Shown here: piece after piece, positions 43,385 through 51,904 of the stretch
Numbering within the stretch: position 1 is the stretch's first letter
Layout: each line of letters starts with the position of its first letter
Source of the DNA: Isoptericola sp. BMS4
GTDB taxonomy: Bacteria > Actinomycetota > Actinomycetes > Actinomycetales > Cellulomonadaceae
DNA length: 64,000 bases
Reading direction: 5' to 3'
NCBI RefSeq assembly: GCF_011634835.1
Contig: NZ_SIRP01000001.1
Span: 1,703,643-1,767,642, forward strand
Position numbers and translations under genes: made by a program
The notes under the pieces: model-generated
What the model was told of the DNA's origin: nothing
The model's input: the letters and a program-made list of their open reading frames with translations, nothing else
Database searches by the model: none

Positions 43385-44233
43385 TCAGAGTGACTTGACG
43401 ATGCGGGCGAGCAGGTCGCTGATCCGGGGCCCCGCCTTCTGCCCCGCCTCCAGCACCTCCTCGTGCGACAGCGGCTGCGGGCTGATGCCCGCGGCGAGGT
43501 TGGTCACCAGCGAGATACCGAGCACCTCCATGCCGGCGTGCCGGGCGGCGATCGCCTCGAGCGTCGTCGACATGCCGACGAGGTCGGCGCCCATCAGCCC
43601 CGCCATCTTCACCTCGGCCGGCGTCTCGTAGTGCGGGCCGGGGAACTGGGCGTACACGCCCTCGGGCAGCTCCGTGTCCACCTGGCGCGCGATCTCGCGC
43701 AGCCGCGGCGAGTACAGATCCGTGAGGTCGACGAACGTCGCGCCCTCCAGCGGCGACGTCCCGGTGAGGTTGAGGTGGTCGCGCAGCAGCACCGGCTGGC
43801 CCGGCCGCCAGGAGATGTGCAGGCCTCCGCAGCCGTTGGTCAGCACCACCGTCTCGCACCCCGTGGCCGCGGCGGTGCGCACCCCGTGCGCGACCCGCCG
43901 CACGCCCCGGCCCTCGTACAGGTGGGTGCGCCCGCCGATCACCAGGGCGTGACGCACCGAGCCGTCGGGCCGCTCCACGCATATCGAGCGTGTCGTCGAC
44001 CCGTGCCCGACGACGGACGGCTTCGCGAACCCCGGGATCTCATGCGTGGGGACCTCCGCGACGACGTCGCCGACGAGCTCGGCGGCCCCGCCCCAGCCCG
44101 AACCGAGCACCAGAGCCACGTCGTGCCCGGCGACGCCGGTCGCCTCGGCGATGTGGTCGGCGGCGGCCCGTGCGACGTCGAACGGGTCGGTGCTCGGGTC
44201 GTCGAGGTCCGGGACTGCGGTCGTCGTGCTCAT
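43385..44233 (-). CDS. punA: purine-nucleoside phosphorylase (trimeric type)
   Basis: Phosphorolyses inosine and guanosine forms to base and (deoxy)ribose 1-phosphate. GSGWGG near residue 46, the active-site GRTHLYEGRGV (about 103), TNGCGGLHISW and HYETPAEVKM (about 202) define the 30-kDa trimeric family. 282 residues. It is 45 nt before the phosphohexomutase gene on the same strand, so the sugar phosphate formed can be isomerised by its neighbour. Confidence 0.94.
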   Translation of the reverse strand: MSTTTAVPDLDDPSTDPFDVARAAADHIAEATGVAGHDVALVLGSGWGGAAELVGDVVAEVPTHEIPGFAKPSVVGHGSTTRSICVERPDGSVRHALVIGGRTHLYEGRGVRRVAHGVRTAAATGCETVVLTNGCGGLHISWRPGQPVLLRDHLNLTGTSPLEGATFVDLTDLYSPRLREIARQVDTELPEGVYAQFPGPHYETPAEVKMAGLMGADLVGMSTTLEAIAARHAGMEVLGISLVTNLAAGISPQPLSHEEVLEAGQKAGPRISDLLARIVKSL

Positions 44234-44351
44234 GGTCCCGAGCGTATCCCGGTCGGGTGGCGTCCGCCCTGCCTCGCTGGACCGCGGTGCTGCTCGCCCC
44301 GGCGCCTGCCGTGCTGCCTGCCGTGCTGCCGGCGGCTGTCACAATGGTCGC

Positions 44352-45839
44352 GTGCCGACCGCGAACCCCTCCTCCACGGACACCACCGCCCCCGCCGCCG
44401 CACCTTCTGCCGCACCCGGCGCGACGTCGGCGGACCCCCGCAGCCAGCGCGTCGTCGTCGTCGGCGGCGGGCCCGGCGGCTACGAGGCCGCGCTCGTCGC
44501 CCGCCGGCTCGGCGCCCAGGTCACCGTCGTCGAGCGGCACGGCCTCGGCGGCGCCGCCGTCCTCACCGACGTCGTGCCCTCCAAGACGCTCATCGCCACG
44601 GCCGAGTGGCTCACCGGGGCGGAGCAGGGCCCGGAGCTCGGGATCCGCGCCGACCACCTCCCGACCGACTCCCCGCGACGCGACGTCGTCGACCTCAAGG
44701 CCGTCAACGCGCGCGTGCTCGCGCTCGCCGCCGCCCAGTCCGCCGACATCCGCGCCCGTCTCGAGCGCGAGGGCGTCGAGATCCTCACGGGCGCCGGGCG
44801 GCTCGACGGGCCCGCCCGCGTCGTCGTCGAGCAGGCCGACGGCACCACGACCGCCCGGGACGCGGACACCGTCCTGCTCGCCGTCGGCGCCACGCCCCGC
44901 ACCCTGCCGACCGCGCAGCCCGACGGTGAGCGCATCCTCACCTGGACACAGCTGTACGACCTCGACGAGCTGCCCGAGCGGCTCGTCGTCGTCGGCTCCG
45001 GCGTGACCGGCGCCGAGTTCGCCGGCGCCTACCAGGCCCTCGGCACCGACGTCGTGCTGGTCTCCTCGCGCGACCGCGTGCTGCCCGGCGAGGACATGGA
45101 CGCCGCGGAGCTCATCGAGGGCGTCTTCCGCTCGCGCGGCATGACGGTCATGTCCCGCTCGCGCGCGGCCTCCGCCGAGCGCACCGACGACGGCGTCGCC
45201 GTCACGCTCACCGACGGGCGCGTCGTCACCGGCTCGCACGTGCTCATCGCCGTCGGCGGCGTGCCGTCCACGGCGGGCCTGGGGCTGGAGACGGCCGGCG
45301 TCGAGGTCACCGGGTCGGGTCACATCGCCGTCGACAAGGTCTCCCGCACGTCCGTGCGCGGCATCTACGCGGCCGGCGACTGCACCGGCGAGCTGCCGCT
45401 CGCGTCCGTCGCCGCCATGCAGGGCCGCATCGCGATGTCGCACGCTCTCGGCGACGCCGTCGTGCCGCTGAAGCTCGGCCAGGTGGCCGCGAACATCTTC
45501 ACCGCCCCCGAGATCGCGACCGTGGGGTACAGCGAGCAACGCCTGCGGGACCAGGGGTCGCGCTACGTCACGACGACGCTGCCGCTCGCGCGCAACCCGC
45601 GCGCGAAGATGCTCGGCATGCGCGACGGCTTCGTCAAGCTGTTCGCCCACCCCGAGGCCGGCGTGGTGCTCGGCGGCGTGGTCGTCGCGCCGCGCGCCAG
45701 CGAGATGATCTTCCCCATCACGCTCGCCGTCGCGCACCGCCTCACCGTCGACGACGTCGCCGAGGCGTTCACCGTCTACCCGTCGCTCGCGGGGTCCGTG
45801 GCCGAGGCGGCACGCGTGCTGCACCGCCAGGTGCACTAG
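44352..45839 (+). CDS. lpdA: NAD(P)H quinone dehydrogenase, Lpd-like (LpdA, Rv3303c type)
   Basis: A 495-residue flavoprotein with the fold of dihydrolipoamide dehydrogenase: FAD site GGGPGGYEAAL (about residue 39), NAD site VVGSGVTGAEFAG, and AAGDCTGELPLASVAAMQG. The redox-active disulfide of true Lpd is missing: the segment reads GGAAVLTDVVPSK, and the C-terminal His-Glu dyad is replaced by YPSLAGSVAEA. This matches the mycobacterial LpdA quinone reductase. GTG 44352 follows CACAAT by 6 nt (leaderless). It is divergent from punA. Confidence 0.9.
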   Translation: MPTANPSSTDTTAPAAAPSAAPGATSADPRSQRVVVVGGGPGGYEAALVARRLGAQVTVVERHGLGGAAVLTDVVPSKTLIATAEWLTGAEQGPELGIRADHLPTDSPRRDVVDLKAVNARVLALAAAQSADIRARLEREGVEILTGAGRLDGPARVVVEQADGTTTARDADTVLLAVGATPRTLPTAQPDGERILTWTQLYDLDELPERLVVVGSGVTGAEFAGAYQALGTDVVLVSSRDRVLPGEDMDAAELIEGVFRSRGMTVMSRSRAASAERTDDGVAVTLTDGRVVTGSHVLIAVGGVPSTAGLGLETAGVEVTGSGHIAVDKVSRTSVRGIYAAGDCTGELPLASVAAMQGRIAMSHALGDAVVPLKLGQVAANIFTAPEIATVGYSEQRLRDQGSRYVTTTLPLARNPRAKMLGMRDGFVKLFAHPEAGVVLGGVVVAPRASEMIFPITLAVAHRLTVDDVAEAFTVYPSLAGSVAEAARVLHRQVH

Positions 45840-45850
45840 GCCGCTCCGGC

Positions 45851-46930
45851 ATGTCACGCGAACGGCGGGTGGCCGCCCACGGGGCGGTGTCCACCGCCCT
45901 TTCGCTCTACAGCGACCACGGGCTGCGCGACCTCGTGGACGCCGCCGCACCGGTCGGGTCCGGCATCGGCGGGAGGACCGGACTGCTGGAGGTCGAGGGC
46001 ACCCCGGTCTTCGTCAAGCAGGTGCGCCTCACCGACCTCGAACGACGGCCGGAGAACGTCCGGTCCACGGCCAACCTCTTCGGGCTCCCGGACCGCTGCC
46101 ACTACGGGATCGGTGCGATCGGCAGCCCCGGGTTCGGGGCCTGGCGGGAGCTGGCCGTGCACACGATGACGACGGGCTGGGTGCTCGCGGGCGAGCACGA
46201 GGGCTTCCCCCTGACGTACTACTGGCGGGTGCTGCCGGACCGGGGCGCGCCGCTGCCCGCAGAGCTCGCCGACGTGGAGCGGGCGGTCGCCGCCTGGGGA
46301 GGCGGGGCGGCCGTCCGCCGGCGGATCGAGGCCCTGCGGCAGTCGTCGGCGAGCCTCGTGCTGTTCCTCGAGCACGTCCCGTGGAACCTCCACGACTGGC
46401 TCGGCGACCAGGTCGCCGCCGGCGGCCAGGCCGCCGAGCGTGCCTGCGCCATGGTGGACGACGAGCTCCGGGCCGGCATCGCGTTCATGAACGCCCGCGG
46501 CCTGCTGCACCTGGACGCCCACTTCGAGAACGTCCTGACCGACGGGCGACGGCTCTACGTCGCCGACTACGGCCTCGCGGTCTCGTCCCGCTTCGAGCTC
46601 GACGCGGGCGAGGCCGCGTTCGTCGCCGAGCACCGCGACTACGACCGGGCCTACGCCGCCTCGTCCCTCGTGAGCTGGCTGGCCGTCGCCCTGTACGGGT
46701 ACGGGCCGGAGGAGCGCCGGTCGTTCGTGGAGGCCTGCGCCCGCGGGGTGGTCCCGGAGGACGCCCCGGAGGCGGTCGCGGCGCTGTTCCTGCGGCACGG
46801 CCCCGCGGCGGCGGCGATGGGGGACTTCGCCCGGAGGTTCCGGCAGGAGTGCACGGGGGCGTCGTACCCGTCGGAGGCCCTCCGGAACGCGTTGGCCGAA
46901 CCGCAGGACCTGGTCGGCCGTCACCGATGA
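45851..46930 (+). CDS. protein-kinase-like fold protein
   Basis: A 359-residue protein with kinase landmarks: an ATP-lysine candidate in VFVKQV (about residue 55), catalytic HLDAHFEN (about 218, giving HxD and N) and a DYG in place of DFG (VADYGLA, about 237). There is no helix, signal or regulator domain. Similar small proteins in actinobacteria are labelled serine/threonine kinase or aminoglycoside phosphotransferase-like; the substrate may be protein or a small molecule. It starts 11 nt after lpdA. The next two genes look accessory, so this may belong to a variable patch. Confidence 0.7.
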   Translation: MSRERRVAAHGAVSTALSLYSDHGLRDLVDAAAPVGSGIGGRTGLLEVEGTPVFVKQVRLTDLERRPENVRSTANLFGLPDRCHYGIGAIGSPGFGAWRELAVHTMTTGWVLAGEHEGFPLTYYWRVLPDRGAPLPAELADVERAVAAWGGGAAVRRRIEALRQSSASLVLFLEHVPWNLHDWLGDQVAAGGQAAERACAMVDDELRAGIAFMNARGLLHLDAHFENVLTDGRRLYVADYGLAVSSRFELDAGEAAFVAEHRDYDRAYAASSLVSWLAVALYGYGPEERRSFVEACARGVVPEDAPEAVAALFLRHGPAAAAMGDFARRFRQECTGASYPSEALRNALAEPQDLVGRHR

Positions 46931-46988
46931 GTTCGCAGGATCGTCGTCGTCACCCCTTCGACAACGACCGGCGAACCGAGGGAGAAGC

Positions 46989-47656
46989 ATGTCCCAGCTG
47001 CTCAGAGTCCACAACTTCAACGTCTCGAGCGACGGTTTCGGTGCGGGCGAGCACCAGAGTCTCGAGCGTCCGTTCGGCGACGCCGACCCGGGGATCATGT
47101 TTTCGTGGGCGGGCGCGACGGCGAGCTGGCCCAATCGGACCGAGCCGGGCGGCAGCCGGGGCCTCGACGACTACTTCACCAGAGACTTCCACCGGAACAT
47201 CGGCGCCGAGGTCATGGGTCGCAACAAGTTCGGGCCGCAGCGGGGCCCGTGGGCCGACCACGACTGGCGCGGCTGGTGGGGCGACGAGCCGCCGTTCCAC
47301 ACCCCGGTGTTCGTCATGACGCACCACCCGCGCCCGTCGTTCACGTTGTCGGACACCACGTTCCACTTCGTTCGGACACCACGTTCCACTTCGTCGACGC
47401 CGACCCGGCCACCGTCCTGGAGCAGGCACGCGAGGCCGCCGGAGGGAAGGACGTCCGCCTCGGGGGCGGGGCGACCGTCGTCCGGGAGTTCCTCGACGCC
47501 GATCTCGTCGACACGCTGCACGTCGCCGTCGCCCCCGTCGAGATCGGGGCCGGCTCGCGTCTGTGGGACTCGCCCGACGAGCTGGACGACCGCTTCCACC
47601 ACGACGTCGTGCCGAGTCCGAGTGGCGTCACCCATCACGTGTTCTGGCATCGCTGA
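46989..47656 (+). pseudogene. RibD C-terminal/DHFR-like reductase gene with a frameshift
   Basis: Two frames together encode a RibD_C (dihydrofolate reductase-like) protein. The first (46989 to about 47371) gives MSQLLRVHNFNVSSDGFG, GRNKFGPQRGPW and VFVMTHHPRPSFTL; the second (to 47656) gives VRLGGGATVVREFLDADLVD and VEIGAGSRLW. They are split by a perfect 23-nt tandem duplication (47349..47371 and 47372..47394). Deleting one copy restores one frame of about 214 codons. ATG 46989 has GGAGA upstream. As it stands the product is truncated, unless the duplication is an assembly error or slips back. Confidence 0.9.
47349..47394. repeat. perfect 23-nt tandem duplication causing a frameshift
   Basis: Two identical 23-nt units, 47349..47371 and 47372..47394, directly abut. 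Both code parts of SDTTFHF. Because 23 is not a multiple of 3, the second unit shifts the frame. Perfect identity implies a recent event. Confidence 0.95.
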
Positions 47657-47674
47657 CCCGTTCCGTGACCGGAC

Positions 47675-48202
47675 CTAGTCTGGCGACGGGCCCAGCAGGC
47701 CGAGCAGCGCCGGCAGGGCGTCGGCGAACGCGGGCATCAGCGGCAGCCGGTCGAGCTCGTCCACGCCGACCCACCGCACCTCGAGGCTCTCGGGGTCGGC
47801 CGCCGTCGGCTCGACCCGGGCGCCGGGCATGACGTCGGCCACGACGGTCGTGTAGGCCCACGGGCCGTGGTCCAGCACGTGCGTGCCCACCACGTGCACG
47901 TGCTCCGGCCGGATCGCCGCCTCCTCGAGCGACTCGCGCAGCGCGCCGTCCACGGCGGACTCATCGGGGGCCAGTGCCCCGCCCGGCACCCCCCAGGTGC
48001 CGCCCTCGTGCGACCACAGCGCCCGGTGCTGCAGCACCACGTCGGTCACCGGCCCCGGCCGGCCGGCCGCGGGAGCGGCGCGCCGCGCCAGCAGCAGCCC
48101 CGCCGCGCCGTACAGCCCCCAGTGCCGGTGGTCGCCGCACGTCACCCACCCGTCCCCGGCGTGACGGTGCAGGGTCGTGGGCGGGGACGGTGGGCTCGGC
48201 AC
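47675..48202 (-). CDS. Nudix hydrolase
   Basis: Cleaves nucleoside diphosphates linked to a moiety X. The Nudix box is complete: G followed by five residues, E, seven residues, REsLEEaaI (VPGGALAPDESAVDGALRESLEEAAI region, about residues 73-98). 175 residues from GTG 48202. The N terminus HRHAGDGWVTCGDHRHWGLYGAAGLLL is usual for actinobacterial members. It ends 19 nt past the end of the broken reductase gene, convergent. The substrate is unknown. Confidence 0.9.
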   Translation of the reverse strand: MPSPPSPPTTLHRHAGDGWVTCGDHRHWGLYGAAGLLLARRAAPAAGRPGPVTDVVLQHRALWSHEGGTWGVPGGALAPDESAVDGALRESLEEAAIRPEHVHVVGTHVLDHGPWAYTTVVADVMPGARVEPTAADPESLEVRWVGVDELDRLPLMPAFADALPALLGLLGPSPD

Positions 48203-48323
48203 GCCGCCAGGCTACCGGGGGACGGGGGATACCTCAGTCGGTGCCCGTTGCCGACAGAGGCTGCGGTTCCGCTACGGGCGAGTGCCTCGTTCCTCGGCCC
48301 TCACCCTGCGCTGCACCTCCGCC
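48203..48323. other. short gap before the carboxylase gene end
   Basis: 121 nt without a gene. The 12-mer CCTCAGTCGGTG occurs at 48232..48243 and again at 48322..48333, where it spans the end of the carboxylase gene. No clear terminator stem was found. Confidence 0.35.
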
Positions 48324-50114
48324 TCAGTCGGTGGTGATGTCGCAGATCGACTGGCCCGCCGTCACGCCCGCACCGGGCTCCAGCGCGAGCGACCGGATCG
48401 TGCCCGAGCGGTGCGCCAGCAGCGGCTGCTCCATCTTCATCGCCTCCAGCACGACGACGAGGTCCCCCTCGGCGACCGTGTCGCCCTCGGACACCGCGAC
48501 CTTGACGATCGTGCCCTGCATGGGGGAGGCGAGCGTGTCGCCGCCCGCCCCGCCGGCGGCCCGAGAGCCACCGTTGCGACGCGCCGGGCGCCGGGCGGCG
48601 TTCGCGCGGCGGGCGCGGCCCGCCGCGACCCCCAGGCCGGCGGGCAGCACGACCTCCAGCCGGCGGCCGCCCACCTCCACGACCACCCGCTCGGCCTCCT
48701 CGGGCTCCTCGGCCTCGGGAGCCGGCGCCGGCACGGCGGGGGCGAGCCCGGCCACCGTGTCGGCGAAGTCGGTCTCGATCCAGCGCGTGTGCACGCGGAA
48801 CGGCTCGTCGCCGGCGGGGACGAAGTCCGGGGCGTCCAGCACCGCGCGGTGGAACGGCACGACCGTCGGCATGCCCGCGATCTCGAGCTCGTCCAGCGCG
48901 CGGCGCGCACGCTGGGCCGCCTGCTCGCGGGACGCGCCCGTGACGATCAGCTTCGCGATCATCGAGTCGAAGGCCCCCGAGATCGTGTCGCCCTCGACCA
49001 CGCCCGTGTCGACGCGCACGCCCGGCCCCGACGGCCAGCGCAGCGTGCTCACGGTCCCGGGGGAGGGCAGGAACCCGGCCGCCGGGTCCTCGCCGTTGAT
49101 CCGGAACTCGAACGAGTGCCCGCGCACGGTCGTGGCGTCGTAGCCGAGCTCCTCGCCCGCGGCGATGCGCAGCTGCTCGCGCACCAGGTCGATGCCCGTC
49201 ACCTCCTCGGTGACCGGGTGCTCCACCTGCAGGCGGGTGTTCACCTCGAGGAACGACAGCGTGCCGTCCAGGCCGACGAGGAACTCGCACGTGCCCGCAC
49301 CCACGTAGCCCGCCTCGCGGAAGATCGCCTTCGACGCCCGGTCGAGCTCGGCCTCCTGCGCCGCGGTGAGGAACGGCGCCGGCGCCTCCTCGACGAGCTT
49401 CTGGTGGCGGCGCTGCAGCGAGCAGTCGCGGGTGGAGACCACCACGACGTTGCCGTGCGTGTCCGCGAGGCACTGCGTCTCCACGTGCCGCGGCCGGTCG
49501 AGGTACCGCTCCACGAAGCACTCGCCCCGCCCGAAGGCCGCCGTGGCCTCCCGGACCGCGGACTCGTACAGCTCGTCGATCTCCTCGTCCGTGCGGGCGA
49601 CCTTGAGGCCGCGCCCGCCGCCGCCGAACGCCGCCTTGATCGCCACCGGCAGGCCGTGCTCCGCGGCGAACGCGTGCACCTCGTCGGCGCCGGCCACCGG
49701 GTCGGCCGTGCCGGGGACCAGCGGGGCGCCGGCGGCCTGGGCGATGTGCCGGGCGCTGACCTTGTCGCCCAGCGACTCGATCGCGGCGGGCGGGGGGCCG
49801 ATCCACGTGAGCCCGGCGTCGAGGACGGCCTGGGCGAACCGGGCGTCCTCGGAGAGGAACCCGTAGCCCGGGTGCACGGCGTCGGCGCCGGAGCGGCGCG
49901 CGACGTCGAGCAGCTTGTCGGCGTCGAGGTACGTCTCGGCGGCGCGCTGACCGTTCAGCGCGAACGCCTCGTCGGCGAGCCGCACGTGCATCGAGTCCCG
50001 GTCGGGGTCGGCGTACACGGCGACGGACGCGAGACCGGCGTCGGTGCACGCGCGCGCGACACGGACGGCGATCTCACCGCGGTTGGCGATGAGGACCTTG
50101 CTGATGGTGGGCAC
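48324..50114 (-). CDS. accA: acyl-CoA carboxylase alpha subunit (biotin carboxylase plus biotin carrier)
   Basis: A 596-residue fusion for acetyl/propionyl-CoA carboxylation. The biotin carboxylase part (about 1-450) has [10 protein letters not shown], the ATP-grasp loop [11 protein letters not shown] and [15 protein letters not shown]. The carrier domain is C-terminal with the biotinylated lysine in EAMKMEQP (about 559). The linker between them is Ala/Glu-rich. Beta (56.4-58.0 kb) and epsilon (55.6 kb) subunits and a biotin ligase are encoded nearby, the accA3-accD5-accE5-birA arrangement of mycobacteria. GTG 50114 is the start. Confidence 0.94.
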   Translation of the reverse strand: MPTISKVLIANRGEIAVRVARACTDAGLASVAVYADPDRDSMHVRLADEAFALNGQRAAETYLDADKLLDVARRSGADAVHPGYGFLSEDARFAQAVLDAGLTWIGPPPAAIESLGDKVSARHIAQAAGAPLVPGTADPVAGADEVHAFAAEHGLPVAIKAAFGGGGRGLKVARTDEEIDELYESAVREATAAFGRGECFVERYLDRPRHVETQCLADTHGNVVVVSTRDCSLQRRHQKLVEEAPAPFLTAAQEAELDRASKAIFREAGYVGAGTCEFLVGLDGTLSFLEVNTRLQVEHPVTEEVTGIDLVREQLRIAAGEELGYDATTVRGHSFEFRINGEDPAAGFLPSPGTVSTLRWPSGPGVRVDTGVVEGDTISGAFDSMIAKLIVTGASREQAAQRARRALDELEIAGMPTVVPFHRAVLDAPDFVPAGDEPFRVHTRWIETDFADTVAGLAPAVPAPAPEAEEPEEAERVVVEVGGRRLEVVLPAGLGVAAGRARRANAARRPARRNGGSRAAGGAGGDTLASPMQGTIVKVAVSEGDTVAEGDLVVVLEAMKMEQPLLAHRSGTIRSLALEPGAGVTAGQSICDITTD

Positions 50115-50293
50115 GGCTCACGGTAACGCGGGTGCCCCCGTGCTCAGGCACTCGCCGCGGCGCCCGCGGAGAAGTCTGTGCCGGGTACCAACCCGGATCG
50201 CGGCCGTTTGGAGGGATTCGACATTGTTTCGTCCCGTGGGCGCGGTCCGGGTGCCGGTCGGTTGGTGGAATCGGCAGTGCGCGGCCGCCCCGC
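50115..50293. other. gap holding maf terminator and accA promoter
   Basis: 179 nt. A hairpin with 6-bp arms (50181..50186, 50191..50196) and a 4-nt loop lies downstream of maf and may end that transcript. A TACCGT hexamer on the reverse strand lies about 5 nt before the GTG at 50114 and may be a leaderless promoter for the carboxylase gene. Confidence 0.4.
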
Positions 50294-50944
50294 TCAGCGT
50301 GCGCGCAGAGCGCTCCACCGCACGTCGAGCTCGCCGAGCAGCTCGCGCAGCAGGGGCAGGCTCACCCCCACGACGCCGTGGTGGTCGCCCTCGATCCGCT
50401 CGACGTACGGGCCGCCCAGGCCGTCGATCGTGAACGCGCCCGCGACGTGCAGCGGCTCGCCGGTCGCCACGTACGCGTCGATCTCGTCGTCGTCGACGTC
50501 GCCGAAGTGCACGGTCGTGGAGCTCGTGGCCCCGAGGGTCGCGCCCGTGCCGCCGTCGCCGGGCTCGCGCGCGTCCACGACCCAGTGCCCGGAGTGCAGG
50601 ACGCCGGAGCGGCCGCGCATCGACCGCCAGCGGGCGCGCGCCTCGTCGGCGTCGGCGGGCTTGCCCACGACCTCGCCGTCCAGCTCCAGCATGGAGTCGC
50701 AGCCGAGGACGAGCGCGGAGGAGTCCTCGTCACCGTCCTCGAGCCGGCGCGCCACCGCCTCGGCCTTGGCCTGGGCGAGCACCAGGACGGCGTCGGCCGG
50801 GTCCAGCCCGCCGAACCGCTCGCGCGCCCCGGTGAGCACCGCCGGCTCGTCGACGTCGGACACGACGACGGTGGGTTCGACGCCGGCCGAACGCAGCGTG
50901 GCCAGGCGGGCGGGGGACTTCGAGGCGAGGACGAGGTGCGTCAC
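50294..50944 (-). CDS. maf: Maf-family nucleotide pyrophosphatase
   Basis: House-cleaning enzyme hydrolysing non-canonical or dTTP/UTP-type nucleotides to monophosphates. LASKSPARLATLRSAGV is the N-terminal signature, GCDSMLELDG (about residue 82) the catalytic Asp region and VGKPADADEARA the Lys loop. 216 residues. GTG 50944 has TAGGGT 7 nt upstream on the reverse strand, a leaderless promoter. The same gene lies in the carboxylase locus of mycobacteria. Confidence 0.93.
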   Translation of the reverse strand: MTHLVLASKSPARLATLRSAGVEPTVVVSDVDEPAVLTGARERFGGLDPADAVLVLAQAKAEAVARRLEDGDEDSSALVLGCDSMLELDGEVVGKPADADEARARWRSMRGRSGVLHSGHWVVDAREPGDGGTGATLGATSSTTVHFGDVDDDEIDAYVATGEPLHVAGAFTIDGLGGPYVERIEGDHHGVVGVSLPLLRELLGELDVRWSALRAR

Positions 50945-50974
50945 GCGCAGGACCCTACCGGGCCCGCGGCGGGG

Positions 50975-51895
50975 CTAGGCGAGGAGGACGGCCGCCACCA
51001 GCAGCACGACCGGCGAGGCGAGGGTCGTGACGAGGATGGTGTCGCGAGCGAGCAGCTCGGCGGTACGGAAGCGGGCGGCGTAGTTGTACACGTTCTGCGC
51101 CGTCGGCAGCGCGGCCAGGGTGACCGCGGTGACCACGCCCGCGTCGTCGAGGCCCGCGGCGTACCGGGCGAGCACGTAGGCGAGGGCCGGCATCACCACC
51201 GCCTTGAGGCCGGCGGCGACGAGCGCGGGCGCGCGGCTCTCGCCTCGGGCGAGCGGCCGCGAGCCGTGCAGCGACATGCCGAACGCGAGCAGGATCATCG
51301 GGATCGCCGCGCCGCCGAGGATCTCCAGCGGTGCCATCACCACGTCCGGCGGCGACCAGCCCGCCGCCGACACGAGCGCGCCAGCGAGCGACCCGAGGAT
51401 GATCGGGTTGCGCACCGGCTGGGCGAGCACGAACCGCACGGACACGTGCCCGGACGTCTGCGCGTCGAGCACCAGCAGCGTCACGGGGGCCAGCACCAGC
51501 AGCTGCAGCAGGATCACCGGTACCACGGCGGTCGGGTCGTCCAGGACGTACACCGCCACGGGCAGGCCGATGTTGTTGGCGTTGACGTACCCGGCGCCGA
51601 CCGCGCCGACGGTCGCCTCCGCGGCCGGGCGGTGCAGCCACAGCAGGTTGAGCACGACGAACAGGGCTGCGGTCGTGACCGCGGCCACGGCCTGCACCAG
51701 CAGCGGCGCGTGGAACAGGGCGCCGACGTCCGCCCGTGCGATGACGGTGAACAGCAGCGCCGGGCTGGCGACGAAGAACCCGATCCGGTTGAGCACCGTC
51801 CGGGCGTCGGGCCCGCCGAGCCGCAGCCGCGCCGCGAGGTAGCCGGCGGCGATGACGACGCCGATGATCGCGAAGCCGGTGAAGATCCCTTGCAT
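50975..51895 (-). CDS. AEC-family transporter
   Basis: A 306-residue permease with about ten helices in two inverted halves, of the auxin efflux carrier/malate permease family. GYVNANNIGLPVAVYVL matches the conserved first-half motif and ALPTAQNVYNYAARF the second. Ligands in bacteria are usually organic acids such as malate or malonate. It follows the DUF885 gene by 9 nt on the same strand and is probably co-transcribed. Confidence 0.88.
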   Translation of the reverse strand: MQGIFTGFAIIGVVIAAGYLAARLRLGGPDARTVLNRIGFFVASPALLFTVIARADVGALFHAPLLVQAVAAVTTAALFVVLNLLWLHRPAAEATVGAVGAGYVNANNIGLPVAVYVLDDPTAVVPVILLQLLVLAPVTLLVLDAQTSGHVSVRFVLAQPVRNPIILGSLAGALVSAAGWSPPDVVMAPLEILGGAAIPMILLAFGMSLHGSRPLARGESRAPALVAAGLKAVVMPALAYVLARYAAGLDDAGVVTAVTLAALPTAQNVYNYAARFRTAELLARDTILVTTLASPVVLLVAAVLLA

Positions 51896-51904
51896 GCGGG
51901 ACGG

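Noticed and set aside
44300-44332. Direct repeat of CCTGCCGTGCTG upstream of lpdA, considered as an operator
   Set aside because: Two adjacent imperfectly bounded copies without symmetry; simple-sequence drift in GC-rich DNA explains it.
48232-48333. 12-mer CCTCAGTCGGTG repeated at 48232 and 48322, considered as an insertion footprint
   Set aside because: Too short, and no element with ends or genes lies between the copies; chance or local duplication is enough.
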